From: Bacillus cereus
GTDB lineage: Bacteria > Bacillota > Bacilli > Bacillales > Bacillaceae_G
Assembly (NCBI RefSeq): GCF_025917685.1
Contig: NZ_CP089518.1
Coordinates: 676,001 to 740,000, forward strand
DNA length: 64,000 nucleotides
Direction of reading: 5' to 3'
Part shown: piece by piece, positions 45,437-54,982 of the stretch
How positions within the stretch are numbered: position 1 is the first letter of the stretch
Layout: each line of letters begins with the position of its first letter
Made by a program: the position numbers and the translations under genes
The notes under the pieces: generated by a model
What the model was told of the DNA's origin: nothing
What the model saw: only the letters and a program-made list of their open reading frames with translations
Databases searched by the model: none

Positions 45437-46852
45437 TTAGTTTATTCCCTGAGTTATATTTTTTTTCTGTTCAAATGTGACAGCTTTTTTATATTTTACT
45501 TGGTATAAAATGTAACAAATAATCATAAATGGAATCCCACAATAAAGAGCGATTCTCTGATCTGGAATGAAAGCTAAACTAACAAATGTAATGAAATTGA
45601 GTGAGAAAGCTACGATTGGAACTATTGGATAAAGTGGTGTACGGTATTTTAAATCATTTATGTCGCCGCCGTTTTTCACGAAATTTCTACGGAAGAAAAA
45701 CTGTGAAGCTGCAATCGACATCCAAACAACAACAGCAGCCATTGCTGCAATAGAAGTTAAAATTAAAAAGACAGTATCTGCTGCAAATATACTTGTTAAT
45801 AAAGAAAGGCTCGCGAAAATCAGACTGAAAATTAACGCATTTAGTGGTACACCTCTTTTAGTTAACTTCGTAAAAGCTGGACTAGCCATGCCTTGTTTTG
45901 CCATCGCCCAAAGCATACGAGAATTTGCGTATAGACCAGAGTTAGCTACGGATAATACAGCTGTAATAATAACAAAGTTCATAATGTCCGCTGCATAAGG
46001 GATACCAGCCACATCAAATACAAGTACAAATGGACTTTCAACTAGATTAGCCTCTTGCCATGGGAGTAAGCCGACAACAACTGAAATTGCTAAGACGAAA
46101 AAGAATAGAGTACGCCAAATTGTATTTTTGATTGCTTTTGGAATTGTTTTTTCAGGATTTTCACTTTCTCCTGAAGCAATTCCGATAAGCTCTGTTCCTT
46201 GGAATGAGTAATTAACTGTAATCATCGTAAGAAGAACAGCTAATGCACCGTTTGGAAATAGCCCGCCATTTTCAGTGAAATTGTGAAGCATTGGAGCTGG
46301 CTTTCCATTAAAATCGAGGAGACCAAACATAACCGCTCCTCCAAGAACGATAAAGATAACGATCGTTGCCACTTTTACGCTAGCGAACCAAAATTCAGCT
46401 TCTGCATATGCCTTTGCTGATAAAGCGTTCACAAGAAAGAGTACTACTGCAAAAGTAACACACCAAATCCAAGAAGAAACGTCTGGAAACCACCGTTTCA
46501 TTAAAATGCTAACAGTCGTTAACTCTACTCCAACTGTAACAGCCCAATTTAACCAATACATCCAACCGACAACAAATCCAAAACCAGGTGAAATAAATTT
46601 GCTTGCGTAACTTTGGAAGGAACCCGCTTCTGGCATAGCTACTGATAATTCGCCAAGACATAACATCGTTAAATACATAACGAAACCACCGACTAAAAAT
46701 GCGAGAATAGCTCCGCCTGGTCCTGCATTATGGACGATTTGTCCAGAACCCATAAATAATCCCGTTCCAATGACTCCACCAAGTGCGATCATGAATAGGT
46801 GTCTACTTTTCATTGTTCGTTTTAAATCTGTTTGTTCTACTTGTTGGTTCAT
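45437..46852 (-). CDS. APC-family amino acid permease (RocE-like)
   Basis: A 471-residue, 12-TM AAT-family permease. TM1 motif [29 protein letters not shown] and following [29 protein letters not shown] are typical; the whole resembles arginine/ornithine permease RocE and the lysine-specific permeases more than the ProY-like one at 34553. Substrate is inferred as a basic amino acid with low certainty. GAGGGGCATATG-type leader (GTGAGGGGC) precedes the start. Monocistronic. Confidence 0.87.
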   Translation of the reverse strand: MNQQVEQTDLKRTMKSRHLFMIALGGVIGTGLFMGSGQIVHNAGPGGAILAFLVGGFVMYLTMLCLGELSVAMPEAGSFQSYASKFISPGFGFVVGWMYWLNWAVTVGVELTTVSILMKRWFPDVSSWIWCVTFAVVLFLVNALSAKAYAEAEFWFASVKVATIVIFIVLGGAVMFGLLDFNGKPAPMLHNFTENGGLFPNGALAVLLTMITVNYSFQGTELIGIASGESENPEKTIPKAIKNTIWRTLFFFVLAISVVVGLLPWQEANLVESPFVLVFDVAGIPYAADIMNFVIITAVLSVANSGLYANSRMLWAMAKQGMASPAFTKLTKRGVPLNALIFSLIFASLSLLTSIFAADTVFLILTSIAAMAAVVVWMSIAASQFFFRRNFVKNGGDINDLKYRTPLYPIVPIVAFSLNFITFVSLAFIPDQRIALYCGIPFMIICYILYQVKYKKAVTFEQKKNITQGIN

Positions 46853-47233
46853 ATGCCCCTCACCCCATATTTTCTTGTATGTGTTAACTTGATTTCATTC
46901 TGGGCTTTTAATCATTAGTGGGGGATGAAAAACATACTCGGCTTATTTTGTTGTGAACTGAGTATGTAAAAGATAACTATGACTAAATACCTTAGAATGT
47001 TTATTAACCTAGTGAAAGAAATTTAATTCCTTCACCAGGTTAATAATTTTCATTTTAGCAAAAAATTCTAAAAAAGTATATTGTTTTTTCTTTTTATTAA
47101 AAATAATTAGAATTTTATAACGGTAGAAGTGTGAAGAATAATTCACAGGATCTTTCTAGCAAACTAGTAAGAAGAAATGTACAATGATAAGAGGTATGTC
47201 TGTAAAATAATAATTAATGGAGTTTTGTTTAAA
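46853..47233. other. Gene-free stretch with three hairpins and a bcr1 fragment
   Basis: This 381-base spacer contains a bcr1-derived scrap (GGGCTTTTAATCATTAGTGG, 46902-46928), a hairpin with arms at 46932-46941 and 46958-46967, and a 14-base inverted repeat (47002-47015 / 47031-47044, one mismatch) whose right arm TTCACCAGGTTAA also occurs before bdhA. Promoters for the two divergent genes must lie here. I see no protein-coding potential or known riboswitch. Confidence 0.6.
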
Positions 47234-47944
47234 ATGAAAAAGTTAAAATATCTTTTTGTTTTTGGAATTATATTTGCTGCCGCGTTTTTTATAGGGAAAG
47301 ATAAAATTATGCAAAAGGCGCAAGTGTTCCGTTTAGAATTTTTATCTGAAATGAAAGAAGCGGCTATGATTGAAGAAGTTCCGTTTATTAAACAATTACC
47401 AGAATTACCCCGTGGATGTGAAGTGACAAGTTTAGCTATGTTGCTACAATACAAAGGTATACAAGTAGATAAGATGCAACTTGCTAGTGAAATTCATCGC
47501 GTCCCATTTAAACAAAATGGTTTGCGTGGAAATCCTTATGAGGGATTCGTTGGAAATATTTATACGAAAGCTGAGCCGGGATACGGTGTATATAATCAAC
47601 CGATTTTTAATTTAGCAGAAAAGTATGTTCCTGAAAAAGTAATTAATTTAACAGGTAGAGATATGCAAGATATATATAAAGTAATTAGTTCTGGTTCTCC
47701 AGTATGGGTCATTATTAATACAACGTTTAAACCACTAGCTGAAAGTAGTTTTGAAACATGGAATACGAACTCAGGTGAAGTGAAAATTACATATTATGAA
47801 CATAGTGCAGTAGTAATTGGATATGATCAAAACTTTGTATATGTAAATGACCCTCTTAAAAACAATCCACGTTTGGCTGTTCCGCGAGCAGAATTTGAGA
47901 AAGCTTGGGAGCAAATGGGAAAACAAGCAATTACTATTTTGTAA
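47234..47944 (+). CDS. C39-like (papain-fold) peptidase domain protein
   Basis: A 236-residue membrane-anchored or exported protein. Residues 5-23 are a TM/signal segment, followed by a C39_2-type cysteine peptidase fold. The catalytic Cys is in LPRGCEVTSLAMLLQYKG (about residue 62), His in YEHSAVVIGYDQN and Asp in VNDPLKN. The genomic family is usually annotated as C39 family peptidase of unknown substrate. ATG 47234 is preferred because the hydrophobic leader begins there and GGAG lies 11 bases upstream. Monocistronic. Confidence 0.85.
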   Translation: MKKLKYLFVFGIIFAAAFFIGKDKIMQKAQVFRLEFLSEMKEAAMIEEVPFIKQLPELPRGCEVTSLAMLLQYKGIQVDKMQLASEIHRVPFKQNGLRGNPYEGFVGNIYTKAEPGYGVYNQPIFNLAEKYVPEKVINLTGRDMQDIYKVISSGSPVWVIINTTFKPLAESSFETWNTNSGEVKITYYEHSAVVIGYDQNFVYVNDPLKNNPRLAVPRAEFEKAWEQMGKQAITIL

Positions 47945-47946
47945 TA

Positions 47947-47981
47947 ATGAAAAAGTCATCTTTTGGATGGCTTTTTATTTT
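47947..47981 (+). terminator. Intrinsic terminator of the C39-like gene
   Basis: AAAAAGTCATC / GGATGGCTTTTT stem with TTTT loop. Confidence 0.8.
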
Positions 47982-48076
47982 TAAGTTTATAATATAGAAA
48001 ATTCTGAAGATTCTTTTAAAAGTTAACGATTCACGCTATAATAACATTTAACTTGGTGAAGAAGGGGAGAAGAGAA

Positions 48077-49252
48077 ATGGATGTCGCAAAGGAACTTGTT
48101 TTATCAAAGAATCAGTTGATTGAGTGGAGAAGGCATTTTCATAAGTATCCAGAGTTATCTTTTCAAGAGGAAAAAACATCTCAATTTGTATTCGACATAC
48201 TTCGGAAAATCCCGTATTTAGAAGTTTCGCGACCTACTAAATATAGTGTAATGGCAAGGTTAATTGGTAAGCAGCCTGGTAAAACCATCGCGGTTCGTGC
48301 TGATATGGATGCTCTTCCTATTCATGAAGAAAATAAATTTGATTTTATTTCTACATATCCAGGTGTGATGCATGCGTGTGGTCACGATGGTCACATGGCA
48401 ATATTGCTTGGTGTAGTACATAAGTTGGTAGAGGAAAGAGAGAAAGTTAAAGGAGAGATTCGCTTTTTATTTCAACATGCAGAAGAAAACTTTCCGGGTG
48501 GTGCAGAAGAAATGGTCGCAGCGGGAGTGATGGAAGGTGTGGATTACATTATTGGTGCTCATCTGTGGGCGTCATTAGAGGTTGGGAAAATAGGTGTAAT
48601 TTATGGTCCTGCGATGGCGGCACCGGACGTTTTTAAAATTACGATAGAGGGAAAAGGTGGGCATGCTGGAATTCCGCACGAAACAGTTGATAGTATCGCC
48701 ATTGGTGCACAAGTTGTTTCGCAAATCCAGCAAATTGTATCTCGCCTCACGAACCCGTTAGATTCTCTCGTAGTATCTGTTACGCAATTTCATTCTGGGA
48801 CAACCCATAATGTTATCCCGGAACAAGCGGAGATTGAGGGGACAGTGAGAAGTTTAAGGCATGAATTAAGAGAGGAAACAAAGGAGAAGCTTGAACGGAT
48901 TGTCAAACATATTACAGAATCTTATGGTGCTAAGTATACATTTTCTTATGAGTATGGATATCGCCCAGTTGTGAACGATTATGAAGTTACAGAGCTTATT
49001 GAACATACGGCATTACAGCTGTATGGAAGAGAAGGAGTTGTTCGTTTACAACCAACGATGGCAGGAGAAGATTTTTCGGCATTTTTACAAAAGGCACCAG
49101 GGACGTTCTTTTTTATAGGGGCAGGCAATGAAGAGAAGGGAATTATATATCCGCATCACCATCCTCGCTTTACAATTGACGAAGATGCATTACCAATTGG
49201 AATGGAAGTCTTTGTATCATCCATTATGAATTTTATAAGTAAAGGAGAATGA
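48077..49252 (+). CDS. M20-family amidohydrolase
   Basis: A 391-residue zinc-dependent M20D peptidase/amidohydrolase (N-acyl amino acid or hippurate hydrolase type). Metal-binding and catalytic motifs: WRRHFHKYPELSFQE (residues about 18-32), VRADMDALPI, HACGHDGHMA (about residues 103-112), FQHAEENFPGG and AGEDFSAFLQKAPG; the dimerisation lid domain lies at about 185-300. ATG 48077 follows AAGGGGAG. One base separates it from DUF3311 and SSS genes, forming a three-gene operon, so its substrate is probably imported by that symporter. Confidence 0.92.
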   Translation: MDVAKELVLSKNQLIEWRRHFHKYPELSFQEEKTSQFVFDILRKIPYLEVSRPTKYSVMARLIGKQPGKTIAVRADMDALPIHEENKFDFISTYPGVMHACGHDGHMAILLGVVHKLVEEREKVKGEIRFLFQHAEENFPGGAEEMVAAGVMEGVDYIIGAHLWASLEVGKIGVIYGPAMAAPDVFKITIEGKGGHAGIPHETVDSIAIGAQVVSQIQQIVSRLTNPLDSLVVSVTQFHSGTTHNVIPEQAEIEGTVRSLRHELREETKEKLERIVKHITESYGAKYTFSYEYGYRPVVNDYEVTELIEHTALQLYGREGVVRLQPTMAGEDFSAFLQKAPGTFFFIGAGNEEKGIIYPHHHPRFTIDEDALPIGMEVFVSSIMNFISKGE

Positions 49253-49253
49253 G

Positions 49254-49451
49254 ATGAAGAAAATACACGTGCTAGCACTTATTCCAGTTCTTTGTTTAGT
49301 GATTGGACCAGTATTTGCAAATTCGGTCACTCCTTACGTACTTGGGATGCCATTTCTATTATTTTGGGTATTATTATCAGTGCTCATTACGTCTCTTTGT
49401 ATGGGGCTTGTGTACGTATTCGATCCTGCTAATAAGGGGGATGTGAAATGA
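49254..49451 (+). CDS. DUF3311-like small membrane subunit
   Basis: A 65-residue protein with two TM helices (HVLALIPVLCLVIGPVFAN and LPFLLFWVLLSVLITSLCMGLVYVF-like). It ends YVFDPANKGDVK. Small DUF3311 proteins nearly always precede an SSS-family symporter (as YhjC before YhjB in B. subtilis), as here with a four-base overlap (ATGA). Likely an accessory or stabilising subunit of that transporter. Confidence 0.85.
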   Translation: MKKIHVLALIPVLCLVIGPVFANSVTPYVLGMPFLLFWVLLSVLITSLCMGLVYVFDPANKGDVK

Positions 49452-50920
49452 TAGCATTACTTATCATTATTTTATTCTTATTTTTAGCACTATTTTTAGG
49501 GATTCGAGCACAACGTGGAAAAGATATGAATTTAGAGCAATGGTCAGTTGGAGGAAGAGGGTTTGGAACTATTTTCGTTTTTCTCCTTATGGCAGGCGAA
49601 ATTTATACGACATTCACATTTTTAGGAGGAAGTGGCTGGGCGTATAGTAAAGGAGCTCCTACTTTTTATATTTTAGGGTATGGTGCATTAGCTTATATTT
49701 TATCGTATTTCTTATTGCCTCCCATTTGGAAATATGCAAAAGAACATAACCTCGTTTCGCAGTCCGATTTTTTTGCGAAAAAATATAGCAGTAAGACGCT
49801 AGGAATAATTGTTTCAATTATTGGTGTAATTTCTATCATCCCCTATCTCGTTTTACAGCTAAAGGGATTAGGGATCATCGTTTCGGAAGCATCTTATGGA
49901 AGAGTATCACCAGTTATTGCAGTATGGATTGGTGCTATTGTTATAACTATATATGTAATGGTTTCAGGCATACATGGATCGGCTTGGACAGCTGCTTTGA
50001 AGGATATTATGATACTATTTATCGTTATGTTTTTAGGTATATATTTACCGTACCATTATTATGGAGGATTTCAGCCGATGTTCGAAGCTGTAGAAGCAGC
50101 GAAACCAGGTTTTTTATCTTTACCTGAAGAAGGAATGAGTATTTCTTGGTTTGTTTCTACTATTATATTAACGGCTCTTGGTTTCTATATGTGGCCCCAT
50201 ACATTCGCTTCGGCTTTCTCTGCAAAAAATGAAAAAGTATTTAGGAAAAACGCGGCGATTATGCCTCTTTATTCTTTAGTGTTGCTTTTCGTATTCTTTG
50301 CAGGGTTTGCTGCTATATTGCAAGTTCCAGGGTTAAAGGGAGCGGATGTAGATCTTTCGTTATTCCGTCTGGCTCTTCAAACGTTTGATCCATGGTTTAT
50401 TGGTATTATTGGTAGTGCAGGAGTGTTAACGGCATTAGTTCCAGGTTCCATGCTTGTTATGGCGGCATCTACGTTGTTAGCAAAAAATATTTACCGAACA
50501 ATGGTGCCATCTGCTTCAGATAGACAAGTTGCAAAAGTAGCTAAGTTATTTGTACCTGTTGTAACGCTTGTTGCAGTATTGTTTACATTTAAAGGGGGAG
50601 AAACGATAGGGGCTCTTCTTTTAATGGGATACAGTATAGTTACGCAACTTTTCCCTGCGCTTGTATGTAGTTTGTTTCCTCGTCAAATTATTACGAAACA
50701 AGGTGCGATTGCGGGGATGGGAATTGGGTTGTTAATTGTCGCATATATCACCTTATCTGGTTCTACTATAGCTACGATGTTCCCGGGTGTTCCGCAGTAT
50801 ATGAAAGATTTGAATGTAGGTATAGTCGCGTTGTTAGTTAACATTATTGTGATGTTTGTAGTTAGTGGATTCACAAGAAATGTATCTGTAAAGACCGGCA
50901 ATATAATAGTAGAAAAGTAA
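49448..50920 (+). CDS. Sodium:solute symporter (SSS family)
   Basis: A 490-residue, 13-TM symporter. Family marks: WSVGGRGFG near residue 32, TFTFLGGSGWAYSKGAPTFYILGYGALAY in TM2, and WTAALKDIMILFIVM plus GSMLVMAASTLLAKNIYR (SSF signature region, residues about 335-352). Similar to pantothenate/YhjB-type members; the substrate is unknown, but coupling to an M20 amidohydrolase suggests an acylated amino acid or similar organic acid. Starts inside the DUF3311 gene. Terminator at 50934-50966. Confidence 0.9.
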   Translation: MIALLIIILFLFLALFLGIRAQRGKDMNLEQWSVGGRGFGTIFVFLLMAGEIYTTFTFLGGSGWAYSKGAPTFYILGYGALAYILSYFLLPPIWKYAKEHNLVSQSDFFAKKYSSKTLGIIVSIIGVISIIPYLVLQLKGLGIIVSEASYGRVSPVIAVWIGAIVITIYVMVSGIHGSAWTAALKDIMILFIVMFLGIYLPYHYYGGFQPMFEAVEAAKPGFLSLPEEGMSISWFVSTIILTALGFYMWPHTFASAFSAKNEKVFRKNAAIMPLYSLVLLFVFFAGFAAILQVPGLKGADVDLSLFRLALQTFDPWFIGIIGSAGVLTALVPGSMLVMAASTLLAKNIYRTMVPSASDRQVAKVAKLFVPVVTLVAVLFTFKGGETIGALLLMGYSIVTQLFPALVCSLFPRQIITKQGAIAGMGIGLLIVAYITLSGSTIATMFPGVPQYMKDLNVGIVALLVNIIVMFVVSGFTRNVSVKTGNIIVEK

Positions 50921-50933
50921 TTCGTGTGTTAGA

Positions 50934-50966
50934 GCTATCTTCGAAAAGAGATAGCTCTTTTTTGTA
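50934..50966 (+). terminator. Intrinsic terminator of the amidohydrolase-symporter operon
   Basis: AGAGCTATCTTC / GAGATAGCTCTTTTTT hairpin. Confidence 0.9.
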
Positions 50967-51021
50967 TATATTTTCTTCTATTAGCGGAATCTAACTAAAA
51001 ACTTGTTGAAAAGGAAGTTAG

Positions 51022-52500
51022 GTGGGGAAATTGTTAGAGCTAAAAGGTAACTTGTTTGAAGTTATGAAGGAAATTAGAAATGAGTTAGGTTCACCTAATG
51101 ATTTAACAATTAGAGAAGTTGCTCTTGCTGGTAGTTTTACACGTTGTGCAGTTGTTTTTTTATGTGGATTGACAGATAAGGATAATGTTTATAAATATGT
51201 AGTTCGTACACTTCAATATGAAGAAATACCAAATGAAGCAGCTGTGGTTCAGACATTATTGGATCGTTTTATTTCTATTGCAGAAGTCGGTATGAAGACG
51301 ACTTTTCCAGATATTATAAATGCGGTTTTAGCAGGGGATACAGTCATATTAATTGATAATATTCAAACCGCTATTGTTGTTAACAGTAGGGCTTGGGAGA
51401 AAAGAAGTCTAGAACCGCCAGTGACAGAAGATTTAATTCGTGGACCGAGGGTTGGGCTAAATGAAGATATTAATGTGAATAAAATGTTAATTCGCCGTGG
51501 TTTACGTGATCCGAAGTTACGGTTTCAATCTTATATTATGGGGAAGCGATCGCAGAAAGAAGTAACCCTAGTATATATAGAGGATATTATTAACCCTTAC
51601 ATCGTAAACGAGCTAGATCGGCGTCTTCAATCAATAGTGACAGATGTCATTTTTGAGACAGGAACGATTGAGCAATTAATTCAGGATAATAATTTATCGC
51701 CGTTTCCGCAGTTTTTAAATACAGAAAGACCAGATAATATAGTGGCTGCATTGGCGAAAGGGAAAGCGGCCATTTTAGTAGATGGGTCACCATTTGCTCT
51801 TATAGCTCCACTAGTGTTTGTTGATATTTTTCAATCTGTAGAAGATCATTATGAGCGTTGGATAATTGGAACGTTATTAAGAATGTTACGTATGGGATCA
51901 GGTATCGCTGCTGTTTTATTACCTGCCATGTACGTAGCGCTTGTATCGTATCATCAAGGGCTTATTCCATCTAAACTAGCTTATTCCATTGCGGGAGCGA
52001 GAGAAGGGGTACCGTTTCCTGCTTATATAGAAACGTTAATGATGGCATTAACGATGGAATTAATACGAGAAGCTGGGATTAGGCTTCCGAAACCGATGGG
52101 ACAAACAATTGGCATCGTAGGCGGTCTTGTAATTGGAGAAGCGGCAGTAAATGCGGGGATTGTAAATCCGTTTTTAGTAATTATTATTGCGGTTACCGCA
52201 ATTGCTACATTTTCACTTCCTGTATATAGCATTACGATTACGTTTCGGATTTTACTTTTCGTTTTTGTATTAGCCGCGACTGCTTTTGGATTGTACGGGA
52301 TTATTTTAGCTCTTATTGCACTTGCGATCCATATTACAAATTTAAAGAGTGTTGGGGTACCGTATACAACACCTATTGCTCCTGCTTTTTATAAAGATTG
52401 GGAGGAAGAATTGGTTCGCCTACCAAAATCAATGTTAAAAGAGAGACCAGAATATTTACAAACGAAAGACTCTACACTACGTCCAAAGGAGCGAGAGTAA
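51022..52500 (+). CDS. gerLA: GerA-family germinant receptor subunit A
   Basis: A 492-residue spore germination protein. Residues 1-240 are the soluble N-terminal domain. RDPKLRFQSYIMGKRSQKEVTLVYIEDI and the hallmark stretch around LAKGKAAILVDGSPFALIAPLVFVDIFQSVEDHYERW (residues about 243-280) are followed by 4-5 TM helices (IAAVLLPAMYVALVSYHQGLIPSKL, GLVIGEAAVNAGIVNP). In the spore inner membrane it senses germinants with B and C subunits. The GerL assignment rests on chromosomal neighbourhood remembered from B. cereus and is tentative. GTG 51022 (after AAGGAAG) or TTG 51031 (after AGGTGGGG) could be the start. Confidence 0.88.
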   Translation: MGKLLELKGNLFEVMKEIRNELGSPNDLTIREVALAGSFTRCAVVFLCGLTDKDNVYKYVVRTLQYEEIPNEAAVVQTLLDRFISIAEVGMKTTFPDIINAVLAGDTVILIDNIQTAIVVNSRAWEKRSLEPPVTEDLIRGPRVGLNEDINVNKMLIRRGLRDPKLRFQSYIMGKRSQKEVTLVYIEDIINPYIVNELDRRLQSIVTDVIFETGTIEQLIQDNNLSPFPQFLNTERPDNIVAALAKGKAAILVDGSPFALIAPLVFVDIFQSVEDHYERWIIGTLLRMLRMGSGIAAVLLPAMYVALVSYHQGLIPSKLAYSIAGAREGVPFPAYIETLMMALTMELIREAGIRLPKPMGQTIGIVGGLVIGEAAVNAGIVNPFLVIIIAVTAIATFSLPVYSITITFRILLFVFVLAATAFGLYGIILALIALAIHITNLKSVGVPYTTPIAPAFYKDWEEELVRLPKSMLKERPEYLQTKDSTLRPKERE

Positions 52501-53625
52501 TTGAAGCCATTTGAATATGGGGATGAAGAAATTGGATCTCGGGAACTTGGTTTTGCGGTATCGTCAACAATTATCGGTATAGGTGCATTATCTATGCCTC
52601 GAGATATTGCTGATCAAACTTTATTTTCAGACGGTTGGATTATTTTGCTTTTGGGTGGATTGATATGTGCGGTTTTAGGTTGGTTTGTAACGAGGGTAGC
52701 TATTTTATTCCCAAAACAAAACTTTGTTCAATATACAAGTGCACATTTGACGAAGCCTGTTGCATACACAATTAGTAGCATTTTAGTATTAACGTTTGCT
52801 GCTTTGACCGCATATGAATCGCGAATGATTGCAATTATTTCACAAACATATTTATTTAGTGATACACCAATACAGCTACTCTCTTTCTTCTTCTTATTAG
52901 TTGTTATTTATGGAATAGCAGGATCGAGAGCGGCTTTAGTAAGGTTAAATGTTCTATTCTTACCTATCGTGTTCATTGCGATAGTGTTGCTTTCTTTATT
53001 GAATGTAAATTTAATGGAAATAAACAATTTACTACCGGCTTTTCAAACGAATGTAAGTCAATATGCTGTAGGAGTTAAAAATTCTATTTTCACATTTATC
53101 GGATTTGAGGTAGCTCTGTTTTATGCTGTGATGTTGAACGATAAGACAGCAAAAAAAGCCCCAATGGCAGTTGCAAAAGCAGTGATGGTAAATGTGCTTT
53201 CGTACATTTTAATATATGTAACTTGTATTAGCGTTTTTACATATATGACAACCCGTGGATTGACGTATCCAACAATTGAATTAGGGAAAGAAATTGAAAT
53301 TGGTGGAGGGTTTTTAGAAAGATTTGATGCCATTTTTTTTACTACTTGGATTATTACTATTTATAACACTACAGCAATGTATTATGACGTCGCATCTTTA
53401 TTATTTTGTGCTATGTTCCCGAAAGTGAAGAAACATATTTTCATTTTTGTAAGTGCCCCGATTATTTTTATGTTGAATATGATCCCTAGTAATTTGAAAA
53501 CTTTGTCAAGTTATGGGACTTATTTAGCTTGGATAGATATGGGGTTTGTCGTGCTAGCGCCTTTGTTAGTTTTTATTGTATATAAAATAAAAAGAAGGAA
53601 TGGTAGAAATGAAACACCTTCTTAA
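52501..53625 (+). CDS. gerLB: GerB-family germinant receptor permease subunit
   Basis: A 374-residue, 10-TM protein of the APC superfamily spore germination branch. The N-terminus [28 protein letters not shown] is the TM1 substrate-binding block of GerB proteins; a [14 protein letters not shown] motif lies at TM6. The TTG start directly follows the gerLA stop, with AAGGAG about eleven bases upstream. It probably holds the germinant-binding pocket. Its 3' end overlaps gerLC by 17 bases. Confidence 0.9.
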   Translation: MKPFEYGDEEIGSRELGFAVSSTIIGIGALSMPRDIADQTLFSDGWIILLLGGLICAVLGWFVTRVAILFPKQNFVQYTSAHLTKPVAYTISSILVLTFAALTAYESRMIAIISQTYLFSDTPIQLLSFFFLLVVIYGIAGSRAALVRLNVLFLPIVFIAIVLLSLLNVNLMEINNLLPAFQTNVSQYAVGVKNSIFTFIGFEVALFYAVMLNDKTAKKAPMAVAKAVMVNVLSYILIYVTCISVFTYMTTRGLTYPTIELGKEIEIGGGFLERFDAIFFTTWIITIYNTTAMYYDVASLLFCAMFPKVKKHIFIFVSAPIIFMLNMIPSNLKTLSSYGTYLAWIDMGFVVLAPLLVFIVYKIKRRNGRNETPS

Positions 53626-54775
53626 TATTATTATGGTTATGGTTTTAGTTGGATCTATAAGTGGGTGCTCTGAGCTAGAAGAAATAGAAGAAAGAGGATT
53701 TGTAGTAGGCGCAGCTTACGATATTGTGAAGGCAAAGAAATCAAATCCAATTATGAAAGGGACGTATCAGATGGTACTTCCCAGTAAGTTAGCGCAACAA
53801 GGTGGCCAAGGCGGTGGAGGTAGTGAAAATTATATTAATGTTAGTGCGAAAGCAGATAGTGTCTTTGAGCAAATACGAATTATTGCCAAAAAAATTAGTC
53901 GCTCATTATTCTTTCCGCATATACAAGTGATAATTTTTTCTAAAGATTTACTAGCGAATCCATATGTTTTACAAAATACGTTAGATGTATATATTCGCGA
54001 TCATGAGATGAGAAGAAATATTCGTTTGTTCGTTTCTAAGAAAAATGCAGAAGCTATTTTAAAGCAGAGTGCCAAGCCTGAGAACTTACCGGCACAGTAT
54101 ATTGATATGCTAGCTGAGCATCCTCCGAAAAATGCCCAAATGATTGAGGCTGCAAGAATTGGTGAGGTACAGCAAAAAATGATTGCTAACCGAAGTTTCG
54201 TATTACCTATTCTCGAACTAACAAAACAAGGGGTACAAATGAACGGGGCAGCGTTGTTTCGCGGGAAGGATAATAAGTGTGTAGGTATTTTGGGTGGGGA
54301 AGAAACATTAGGAATGAATTATATAATAGGTAAAAAAATTGGAGGTTTTTTTACTATACGTAAAAAGAGTCAGCTTATTACATATGAAATTCATAAGATG
54401 CACCGAAAGATTAAAGTAGCTACGAAAAATGCTACAAAACCGAAGTTTGATATTCATTTATATTTGGACGGGACTTTAGCTGAGTTGCATTTTAGTGATC
54501 ATAAACAAATTATGAACGAAAATCGATTAAAGAAAAACATCGCGGAGGAAATGGAGAAGCGCATCCAAAAATCGATTAAACTTGTTCAAAAAAAATATAA
54601 GGTAGATGTATTGGAGTTAGGGGAAGTATATAAGCGGCATAATTATAAAGAATGGAAGAAGATAGATAAGAATTGGGATCAAGGTGAAAATTACTTTAGT
54701 AATGCGGAGGTTACTGTTCATGTTCATCCGACAATTGAGCATTCAGGTTCAGCCTTACCGAAAAGAGTGAAATAA
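53609..54775 (+). CDS. gerLC: GerC-family germinant receptor lipoprotein
   Basis: A 388-residue lipoprotein with lipobox SISGC (Cys20). It is followed by the GerC three-domain pattern: [17 protein letters not shown] (domain I start), the RHEMRRN-like [15 protein letters not shown] region (about 125-140), and the C-terminal GerAC domain ([23 protein letters not shown] to [16 protein letters not shown]). ATG 53609 fits the signal; ATG 53600 is also in frame but overlaps AGAAGGA. It sits outside the inner membrane of the spore with GerLA and GerLB. A Gly/Gln-rich loop ([12 protein letters not shown]) after residue 60 is unusual. Confidence 0.9.
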   Translation: MKHLLNIIMVMVLVGSISGCSELEEIEERGFVVGAAYDIVKAKKSNPIMKGTYQMVLPSKLAQQGGQGGGGSENYINVSAKADSVFEQIRIIAKKISRSLFFPHIQVIIFSKDLLANPYVLQNTLDVYIRDHEMRRNIRLFVSKKNAEAILKQSAKPENLPAQYIDMLAEHPPKNAQMIEAARIGEVQQKMIANRSFVLPILELTKQGVQMNGAALFRGKDNKCVGILGGEETLGMNYIIGKKIGGFFTIRKKSQLITYEIHKMHRKIKVATKNATKPKFDIHLYLDGTLAELHFSDHKQIMNENRLKKNIAEEMEKRIQKSIKLVQKKYKVDVLELGEVYKRHNYKEWKKIDKNWDQGENYFSNAEVTVHVHPTIEHSGSALPKRVK

Positions 54776-54786
54776 GGTGATGGAAG

Positions 54787-54915
54787 TTGTTTACTGGCTT
54801 AGGAATTAGTTGCACGATATTAATGGCGGTTCTTCCGGGGACTATATATTTTATTCATAAAAAAATTACAACGTATGGAGCGCAGCCGTGGAAAGAAAAA
54901 AAGAAACCTGAATGA
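54787..54915 (+). CDS. Tiny membrane protein at the end of the ger operon
   Basis: A 42-codon frame starting with TTG: FTGLGISCTILMAVLPGTIYF is one TM helix, followed by the basic tail IHKKITTYGAQPWKEKKKPE. It lies 11 bases after gerLC in the same direction with GGTGATGG just upstream, and its stop codon is within the following hairpin. Small extra genes (GerD-like or GerX-D subunits) are known in some ger operons, though usually larger (about 60-80 residues, two TM). Reality is supported by codon pattern, hydrophobic profile and position only. Confidence 0.5.
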   Translation: MFTGLGISCTILMAVLPGTIYFIHKKITTYGAQPWKEKKKPE

Positions 54916-54932
54916 TTTTCAGGTTTCTTTCG
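54898..54932 (-). terminator. Terminator for the feo operon (minus strand)
   Basis: AAAGAAACCTG / CAGGTTTCTTT hairpin. On the minus strand it is followed by TTTTTTTC, whereas on the plus strand only TTTCG follows, so it mainly ends the feo transcript. It overlaps the end of the tiny ger-linked ORF. Confidence 0.8.
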
Positions 54933-54934
54933 TG

Positions 54935-54982
54935 CAAAGCATATGTGAAGGGGGATACCTTCTATGTATGCTTTGTTTTTTA
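54935..54982 (+). terminator. Terminator for the ger operon (plus strand)
   Basis: CAAAGCATA / TATGCTTTG outer stem and GAAGG / CCTTC inner stem, then TTTTTTATAA on the plus strand. It lies beyond the feo terminator hairpin, so the two operons' ends cross. The feoB permease gene ends at 54980. Confidence 0.75.
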
